A stretch of DNA of 11,561 nucleotides, from NCBI GenBank assembly GCA_913053815.1, contig CAJXGK010000030.1, positions 1 to 11,561 on the forward strand, given 5' to 3'. Below, one piece after another: positions 6,942 through 11,561 of the stretch. Position numbers and translations under genes: made by a program. Below the pieces are notes generated by a model that did not search any database, was not told the origin of the DNA, and worked only from the letters and a program-made list of their open reading frames with translations. The stretch is from an uncultured Rhodanobacteraceae bacterium (GTDB lineage Bacteria > Pseudomonadota > Gammaproteobacteria > Xanthomonadales > Rhodanobacteraceae). Within the stretch, counting starts at the first letter, position 1, and each line of letters opens with the position of its first letter.

Positions 6942-6964
6942 TTCATGCGTTATTACCACCCGTA

Positions 6965-7438
6965 TCATGCATAGGGATCAGGGATACCGAGCCCAGCAAG
7001 AATGTGCCGTTCCAGGGTTTCCATGCGCTCTGCTGATGCAGATTGGAGATGGTCGTAACCGAGCAGATGCAGTACCCCGTGGATGCTGAGGTGGGCATAG
7101 TGGTGCGGCAGTGGTTTGCCCTGGGCTGAGGCTTCACGGGCTACGACGGGCGCACATAGTACCAAGTCACCCAGCAGTGGGATCGGGATGACTGCTGGCA
7201 GTTCGGCGGGAAAAGACAATACATTGGTGGGGTGATTCTTACCGCAAAACCGTGCATTGAGGGTGCGGCCTTCCTCGCTATCCACCAGGCGTACACAAAG
7301 CTCTGCCGGGTTACGGAATGCCGTGGTCGCCAAGGCGGCGGTGACCCAACGGCGAAAACTTGCTGCGGCGGGCAAGCCCCGTCGGGGCAGGCCGTAGCTG
7401 AGGTGCAGATGCAGTGGGCCGGAGGCGACAGGGGTCAT
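6965..7438 (-). CDS. ybeY: Endoribonuclease YbeY / rRNA maturation factor
   Basis: YbeY is a zinc-dependent single-strand endoribonuclease needed for 16S rRNA 3'-end maturation and 70S ribosome quality control. The 157-residue product carries the metal motif [11 protein letters not shown] with zinc ligands His120, His124 and His130. Upstream of it are the family blocks [17 protein letters not shown] (about 61-77) and LGDLVLCAP (89-97). The ATG overlaps the phoH stop by 4 nt (ATGA), a sign of translational coupling, and fixes the start. The phoH–ybeY pairing is conserved, and the two proteins are thought to work together on RNA. The length is typical (150-160). Confidence 0.96.
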   Translation of the reverse strand: MTPVASGPLHLHLSYGLPRRGLPAAASFRRWVTAALATTAFRNPAELCVRLVDSEEGRTLNARFCGKNHPTNVLSFPAELPAVIPIPLLGDLVLCAPVVAREASAQGKPLPHHYAHLSIHGVLHLLGYDHLQSASAERMETLERHILAGLGIPDPYA

Positions 7439-8421
7439 GGCTTGGGCGACGGAGTGCCTGCCTCGCGCTGTTCGGCCGCTTCATAGGCACGCACAATACG
7501 TGCTACCAGTGGGTGTCGAACCACGTCATGCGAGGTGAAGAAGGTGAAACTCAGCTCTTCAAGGTCACGTAACACTTCAATGACATGGCGCAATCCGGAA
7601 CGGGTAGGGCGGGGCAGGTCAACCTGGGTTACATCACCGGTGATGACGGCGACCGAACCGAAGCCGATACGAGTCAGGAACATCTTCATCTGTTCAACTG
7701 TGGTGTTCTGGGCCTCGTCGAGGATCACGAACGAATCATTGAGCGTGCGGCCGCGCATATAGGCCAGCGGGGCGATCTCGATCACGTTGCGCTCGACCAG
7801 CCGGGCGACTTTTTCAAAACCGAGCATCTCGTACAACGCGTCGTACAAGGGGCGCAGATAGGGGTCGACTTTCTGGCTGAGATCACCGGGAAGAAAACCG
7901 AGTTTTTCTCCGGCTTCTACTGCGGGTCGGACCAGAACCAGACGCTGTACGCGATTGGCAGACAGGGCCGCCACGGCGCTGGCCACTGCCAGATAGGTTT
8001 TTCCGGTACCGGCGGGCCCAACGCCAAAATTGATGTCGTGGTGGGCTATGGCGTGCAGATAGTGGTGTTGGCCGGGATTGCGAGCACGGATCAAGCCTCG
8101 TTTGACTCGAATGGCAACATCCTCCTGCACGGGCTCCGTCGCGATTTCGGTTAGCCGGTCAATGCCTGATTCGGACAAATGCAGGTGTACGGCCTGCCCG
8201 TCCAGGGATTGCTTGAGGGTGCTGGCATACAGTTCGCGCAATACCTGTTCGGCGGCATGGGCCGTGCGCTCTTCCCCGAGCACTCTGAATACGCTGCCTC
8301 GCGCAGCAATTTCAACCCCGAGTCGTAGTTCGATCTGCCGTAGGTGTTGGTCGAACGGCCCACACAGATTGGCCAGGCGCTCGGGATCTTCGGGTTGCAG
8401 CGTAAAATCGCGCTGGTTCAG
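7435..8421 (-). CDS. ybeZ: PhoH-like ATPase (YbeZ), non-canonical or uncertain start
   Basis: This is a cytoplasmic PhoH-family P-loop ATPase, probably an RNA helicase-like partner of YbeY. Counted from 8421, GPAGTGKT (135-142) is Walker A and VILDEAQ (232-238) is Walker B. Between them are [18 protein letters not shown] and [13 protein letters not shown], and [10 protein letters not shown] follows Walker B. The first in-frame GTG is at 8283 (283 codons), but family-typical sequence continues upstream: [20 protein letters not shown] and [17 protein letters not shown]. That N-terminal domain is normally present. In this frame no ATG, GTG or TTG occurs between the upstream stop (8485-8487) and 8283. 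The best-placed codon is CTG at 8421-8419, overlapping the miaB TGA as CTGA, so I take it as a provisional start giving 328 residues, close to the usual length. A sequencing error or frameshift near 8420-8450 is the main alternative. Confidence 0.9.
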   Translation of the reverse strand: MNQRDFTLQPEDPERLANLCGPFDQHLRQIELRLGVEIAARGSVFRVLGEERTAHAAEQVLRELYASTLKQSLDGQAVHLHLSESGIDRLTEIATEPVQEDVAIRVKRGLIRARNPGQHHYLHAIAHHDINFGVGPAGTGKTYLAVASAVAALSANRVQRLVLVRPAVEAGEKLGFLPGDLSQKVDPYLRPLYDALYEMLGFEKVARLVERNVIEIAPLAYMRGRTLNDSFVILDEAQNTTVEQMKMFLTRIGFGSVAVITGDVTQVDLPRPTRSGLRHVIEVLRDLEELSFTFFTSHDVVRHPLVARIVRAYEAAEQREAGTPSPKP

Positions 8422-9755
8422 CGGGGCGGTACTGGAGTCATTCGGCCACGCAGAGAATTGCTGAGTGCAGCGCTGATGGTGACGTCAATAAACTGACCGG
8501 TCAGGCGTAGATCTCCGGGAAAATTGACGACGCGCATATTTTCCGTGCGCCCGGACAATTCGTTGGGATCTTTTTTACTGGGGCCTTCAACCAGCACTTT
8601 TTGCACGCTGCCAACCATGGCCTGGCTGATACGACGCGCCTGCGTGTTGATACGGTCTTGTAGGCGAGTCAGGCGGGTGTGCTTATCGGCCTGGGAGGTG
8701 TGGTCGGCGAGATTGGCTGCGGGAGTGCCGGGCCGGGGCGAGTAGATGAAGGAGAAGCTTTGATCGAAGTCCAGATCCTCGATCAATAGCAGAGTCTGCT
8801 CGTACTCGGCTTCGGTTTCACCGGGAAAGCCGACGATGAAATCCGAGCTGATGGAGATGTCCGGTCGTACTGCTCGCAAGGCCCGGATCCGTTGCTTGTA
8901 TTCGAGGACGGTATAGCCCCGTTTCATTGCCACCAGGATACGGTCGCAGCCGGCTTGCACGGGAAGGTGCAGGTAATTGGCCAGTTTGGGTACATCCCGG
9001 TAGGCCTCGATGAGACGGTCGGTAAATGCCACCGGATGCGAAGTGGTAAAGCGGATACGGCCGATGGTATCAATCTCGGCAATAGCCCGGATCAATAGAG
9101 CTAGATCGGCTTCGCCACCACCATGCAGGGCACCCAGATAAGCGTTCACGTTTTGACCTAGCAGGTTCACCTCACGCACGCCCTGTTCGGCAAGAATGGC
9201 GACCTCGGCGAGTACGTCATCAAAGGGCCGGCTGATCTCTACCCCACGGGTATAGGGCACCACACAGTAGGAACAATATTTCGAGCAGCCTTCCATAATT
9301 GATACAAAAGCTGTCGGTCCTGCGGCACGCGGCTCGGGAAGTCGGTCGAATTTTTCAATTTCCGGGAAGCTGATATCGACTTGGGGCTGATGATTGCGCT
9401 GGTGTGCATCAAGCATGGCGGGGAGCCGGTGCAAGGTTTGTGGGCCGAACACCAGATCCACGTGGGGGGCACGGCTCAGGATAGCCTCCCCTTCCTGACT
9501 GGCCACGCAGCCACCGACACCGATGACCACAGGGTGGGCGCCGCGTTTAAAATGTTTCCAGCGACCCAGCTGGCTGAACATTTTTTCCTGGGCTTTTTCC
9601 CGGATCGAGCAGGTGTTGATCAGGATGACATCGGCTTCCGCTTCGTCCTGAGTGAGTTCCAGGCCATGTGAAACACGCAGTACATCCGCCATTTTTGCGG
9701 AGTCGTACTCGTTCATCTGACAACCGTGAGTTTTGATGTATAGCTTGCCAGCCAT
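8418..9755 (-). CDS. miaB: tRNA-2-methylthio-N6-isopentenyladenosine(37) methylthiotransferase
   Basis: MiaB is a radical-SAM enzyme that adds a methylthio group to i6A37 of tRNAs reading UNN codons. The 445-residue protein has all three parts. The UPF0004 domain has the auxiliary-cluster cysteines Cys12 (THGCQMN), Cys49 (NTCSIREKA) and Cys83 (GVGGC). The radical SAM core has Cys157-x3-Cys161-x2-Cys164 (GCSKYCSYC). Further family blocks are [37 protein letters not shown] and [14 protein letters not shown]-terminal TRAM domain follows ([31 protein letters not shown]...). The start is well supported: GAGGTG lies about 8 nt upstream of the ATG. The tail after [13 protein letters not shown], runs into the phoH start region. 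It heads the miaB–ybeZ–ybeY cluster. Confidence 0.97.
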   Translation of the reverse strand: MAGKLYIKTHGCQMNEYDSAKMADVLRVSHGLELTQDEAEADVILINTCSIREKAQEKMFSQLGRWKHFKRGAHPVVIGVGGCVASQEGEAILSRAPHVDLVFGPQTLHRLPAMLDAHQRNHQPQVDISFPEIEKFDRLPEPRAAGPTAFVSIMEGCSKYCSYCVVPYTRGVEISRPFDDVLAEVAILAEQGVREVNLLGQNVNAYLGALHGGGEADLALLIRAIAEIDTIGRIRFTTSHPVAFTDRLIEAYRDVPKLANYLHLPVQAGCDRILVAMKRGYTVLEYKQRIRALRAVRPDISISSDFIVGFPGETEAEYEQTLLLIEDLDFDQSFSFIYSPRPGTPAANLADHTSQADKHTRLTRLQDRINTQARRISQAMVGSVQKVLVEGPSKKDPNELSGRTENMRVVNFPGDLRLTGQFIDVTISAALSNSLRGRMTPVPPR

Positions 9756-9833
9756 GGGACACCTCGGACGGGCCGTTTATTTTACGTGGTATTCCCAGCA
9801 CTCACCAGTGCAACAGGCTAGCTCGAAAAACCG

Positions 9834-9924
9834 TAGCGAGCGAGAGGGCTTGTGATCCAGGTGTATCGCATGACTTGAGAACACGGGCATCTTGCCTGCA
9901 AGAGCACAAGTGGGACGCTCGCTA
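9834..9924. repeat. Two-block inverted repeat upstream of miaB
   Basis: TAGCGAGCG (9834-9842) plus CTTGTG (9849-9854) recur inverted as CACAAG (9905-9910) plus CGCTCGCTA (9916-9924). That gives 15 matched positions with an internal loop of 6 and 5 nt and an inner span of 50 nt. The inner span itself holds GGCA-TCT-TGCC. It could form a long stem in the miaB leader RNA. Confidence 0.45.
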
Positions 9925-10028
9925 TCCAGGGAGTATTCCATACATGGCCAATTCGAAAAAGGTGATTGAGGGTTACCAACGCCTACAATGAAGCGATGAA
10001 TACCGAAGCGGGTTGCCTGTGCTACGCT

Positions 10029-10050
10029 CTGGATGCCTTCAGGCATCCAG
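10029..10050. repeat. Perfect 10-bp palindromic hairpin
   Basis: CTGGATGCCT (10029-10038) and AGGCATCCAG (10041-10050) are perfect inverse complements separated by TC. As RNA this forms a 9-bp stem with a 4-nt loop. There is no T run, so it is not an ordinary terminator. It could be an operator between divergent promoters or a leader-RNA hairpin. On the minus strand it overlaps the stop codon of the 15-codon frame 10086-10039. Confidence 0.55.
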
Positions 10051-10154
10051 CCGATTGGCATGATGATGCTGCGTTTCATGCGCCATCGACCCGCCCCCTT
10101 GAATTCTTGTAATACAGATAGGCTGATGATTGCAGTAGCTGTCGTCCGTTCCGA

Positions 10155-11432
10155 GTGGAACCCGCATTGATTGCCGGGTCAGGCCAGGGTACGCGAGCGG
10201 CCTGGTCATGGGCTCTGTATGACTGGGCGCATATGGGCTTCGCAGTGGTGGTGATGTCAGGCTTTTTTCCGGTGTATTACACCCAGTACTGGAGTGCTGG
10301 TTTACCCAGAACCACTGCAACCTTCCACCTAGGACTGATCAACTCATCAGCCAGTCTCATTATTCTTGTCGTAGCTCCACTGCTCGGGGTGTTGGCCGAC
10401 CAGACCCGTCGTTTCAAGGGTTTGCTGGTGGCCTTCACGGTAGCCGGGGCGTTGGCCACCGTGTCTCTGGTGTTCATTCCCGATGGTGGCTGGCGGGTAG
10501 CGGCGCTGGCCTACGGAATCGGTTTAATTGGCTATTTGGGTGCCAACGTACTTTATGACGGATTGCTGCTCACGGTCGTCACCACCGCGCGCCTGGCCCA
10601 GGTTTCCTCTTTAGCTTACGCGCTGGGATACCTTGGCGGCGGCGGGTTAATGGCGTTTTGTGTGTTCCTCACATACCACTACGAGGCCTTTGGTCTGAGC
10701 TCATCCGCTCAGGCACTACAGGCCAGTTTCGTTATTGCCGGAATTTGGTGGTTACTGTTTACCTTACCGCTGGTGCGCTGGGTACACGAACCTACCGGGC
10801 ATCCGGCGGAATCACCCATGATTTCTGGGTTTCAGCAGCTTAGAGCCACTTTGCGCCGGGTCCGCCAGCATCGTCCCGCTTGGATATTTCTTATTGCCTA
10901 CTGGCTGTACATTGACGGCCTTAACACCATGACGGTGATGGCGGTCAACTACGCATTATCAATCGGCTTCCAGGCCCGACAACTCCTGGCCGCATTGCTG
11001 TTGGTGCAGTTTGTCAGCTTTCCGGCAACTCTGGCGTTTTCCTGGCTAAGCAACCGAGTACCCATCCATCGCCTGCTGTTCTTTGGGCTGGGAGGCTACG
11101 CTGTCGCCACGCTGGGTGCAGCGGCCATGTCCGCAGCCTGGGAGTTCTGGGTGGTCTCGGTACTGGTGGGCTTGTTCCAGGGCGGAGTACAGGGGCTCAG
11201 CCGTGCTTGGTATGCTCAGCTGATTCCTGCTGCAGAGAGCGGCGTTTTCTTCGGCCTGTACAACATGTTCGGCAAGCTCGCCGCAGTCATTGGCCCCCTA
11301 TTGATGGGCGCCGTAGCCGTGGCACTACACAGCGAACGACTGGGCATCCTGAGCCTGATGGTGCTGCTGCTCTCCGGGGCCGTGGTGCTGGCTTTTGTGC
11401 CCCGCCCGGGCGTACGCCGTCAGCCAAGCTGA
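10155..11432 (+). CDS. MFS transporter, UMF1 / Atg22-like family
   Basis: This inner-membrane protein of 425 residues has about 12 hydrophobic helices. The N-terminal AAWSWALYDWAHMGFAVVVMSGFFPVYYTQYW (from residue 15) is the hallmark of bacterial UMF1 proteins, relatives of the yeast vacuolar effluxer Atg22. APLLGVLADQTRRFKG is the MFS loop 2-3 signature (GxxxDxxxRR-like). YDGLLLTVV, SSLAYALGYLGGGG, and the later GLFQGGVQGLSRAWYAQLIP and FFGLYNMFGKLAAVIGPLLMG also match the family. The substrate is unknown; amino acids are only a guess from the yeast relative. The start is GTG: a TAG at 10119-10121 closes the frame upstream and no other start codon lies between. The ribosome binding site is weak. 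It is transcribed divergently from miaB and appears monocistronic. Confidence 0.9.
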   Translation: MEPALIAGSGQGTRAAWSWALYDWAHMGFAVVVMSGFFPVYYTQYWSAGLPRTTATFHLGLINSSASLIILVVAPLLGVLADQTRRFKGLLVAFTVAGALATVSLVFIPDGGWRVAALAYGIGLIGYLGANVLYDGLLLTVVTTARLAQVSSLAYALGYLGGGGLMAFCVFLTYHYEAFGLSSSAQALQASFVIAGIWWLLFTLPLVRWVHEPTGHPAESPMISGFQQLRATLRRVRQHRPAWIFLIAYWLYIDGLNTMTVMAVNYALSIGFQARQLLAALLLVQFVSFPATLAFSWLSNRVPIHRLLFFGLGGYAVATLGAAAMSAAWEFWVVSVLVGLFQGGVQGLSRAWYAQLIPAAESGVFFGLYNMFGKLAAVIGPLLMGAVAVALHSERLGILSLMVLLLSGAVVLAFVPRPGVRRQPS

Positions 11433-11433
11433 A

Positions 11434-11458
11434 GTGGTTATAACCGCGGTTTGATCAC
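11434..11458 (+). terminator. Hairpin right after the transporter stop
   Basis: GTGGTTA-AAC (11434-11444, one bulged T) pairs with GTTTGATCAC (11449-11458) over about ten base pairs including two G-U, with a CGCG loop. It starts two bases after the stop codon. It contains the palindromes GGTTATAACC and AACCGCGGTT. No T run follows, so termination is only inferred from position. Confidence 0.35.
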
Positions 11459-11561
11459 TACCGTCCCGTTAAAGTTACTTGAGCCATCTGTAACATCATG
11501 TTCTTGGGAGAAAACTGGCTGATTTATGGGGGTTGCCGACTTGCACCGCTTTACCGTTCTC
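11459..11561. other. Right-edge sequence without recognisable gene
   Basis: The last 103 bases hold a small inverted repeat GTTAC/GTAAC (11474-11493) and short open frames on both strands that run off the edge. ATG at 11498 opens MFLGENWLIYGG with no ribosome binding site. A minus-strand frame entering from the edge stops within about 66 nt. None can be assigned. Confidence 0.3.

Larger units (their letters stand above)
9756..10154. other. Divergent intergenic region, no confident gene
   Basis: This 399-nt gap separates miaB from the transporter gene. On the minus strand a 100-codon frame (10079-9777, ending ...ELACCTGECWEYHVK) is open up to 22 nt before miaB. It has no recognisable homology, no clear ribosome binding site and no consistent third-position bias, so I do not call it a gene. 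A 15-codon frame (10086-10039, MAHETQHHHANRLDA) has AAGGGGG seven bases before its ATG. The region contains the inverted repeats listed at 10029-10050 and 9834-9924. The miaB promoter should lie here, but no convincing -35/-10 pair stands out. Confidence 0.5.

Noticed and set aside
7585..8154. 189-codon plus-strand frame opposite phoH
   Set aside because: It is antisense to the conserved PhoH ATPase core, its composition follows the complementary codons, and it has no recognisable domain.
7435..8283. GTG at 8283 as the true phoH start
   Set aside because: It would remove about 45 residues that match the conserved N-terminal PhoH/YbeZ region; kept only as a fallback.
11459..11561. Possible insertion-sequence end or gene start at the right edge
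   Set aside because: There are no terminal repeats or target duplications in view and no transposase similarity in the short open frames; too little sequence is visible.

Overview
The window reads as ordinary chromosome of a gammaproteobacterium (or a close relative such as Acidithiobacillia). The evidence is two gene clusters typical of that group: purM / DUF2066 / AI-2E-type permease / hda, and miaB–phoH(ybeZ)–ybeY–corC(ybeX). Base composition is moderately GC-rich throughout and I see no phage, plasmid, CRISPR or rRNA/tRNA gene. The organism cannot be named from this stretch alone.

Layout. Bases 1-819 (minus) hold the first 273 codons of purM, which runs off the left edge. Divergent from it, a tight plus-strand operon (942-4330) encodes a secreted DUF2066 protein, a CDP-alcohol phosphatidyltransferase, an AI-2E/PerM-family membrane protein and Hda, the DnaA inactivator. 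Gene junctions are a 9-nt gap, an 11-nt overlap and a 1-nt gap. A 254-nt convergent intergenic region (4331-4584) follows, with several hairpins and one isolated perfect TATAAT box. The minus-strand cluster (4585-9755) is transcribed miaB -> phoH -> ybeY -> [230-nt gap with terminator- and promoter-like elements] -> corC -> a DUF4105 membrane protein. A 399-nt gene-poor divergent region (9756-10154) separates miaB from a plus-strand UMF1/Atg22-like MFS transporter (10155-11432). The last 129 bases hold a hairpin and no recognisable gene.

Functional picture. The left cluster combines purine synthesis, envelope functions and control of replication initiation. The right cluster handles tRNA modification (MiaB), RNA/ribosome quality control (PhoH-like ATPase, YbeY) and an envelope CBS protein (CorC).

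The most interesting observation is at the end of the right cluster. The slot after corC is normally occupied by lnt, the apolipoprotein N-acyltransferase. Here it holds an unrelated protein: signal peptide, a DUF4105 periplasmic domain with a His...Asn-Cys pair resembling NlpC/P60- and LRAT-type thiol enzymes, and about five C-terminal membrane helices. The DUF4105 family includes the Bacteroides lipoprotein N-acyltransferase Lnb, so this looks like a non-orthologous replacement of lnt in place. Second-tier observations are a phoH gene with no ATG/GTG/TTG start ahead of its conserved N-terminal domain, an attenuator-like arrangement between ybeY and corC, and unexplained structured intergenic DNA at 4331-4584 and 9779-10100.
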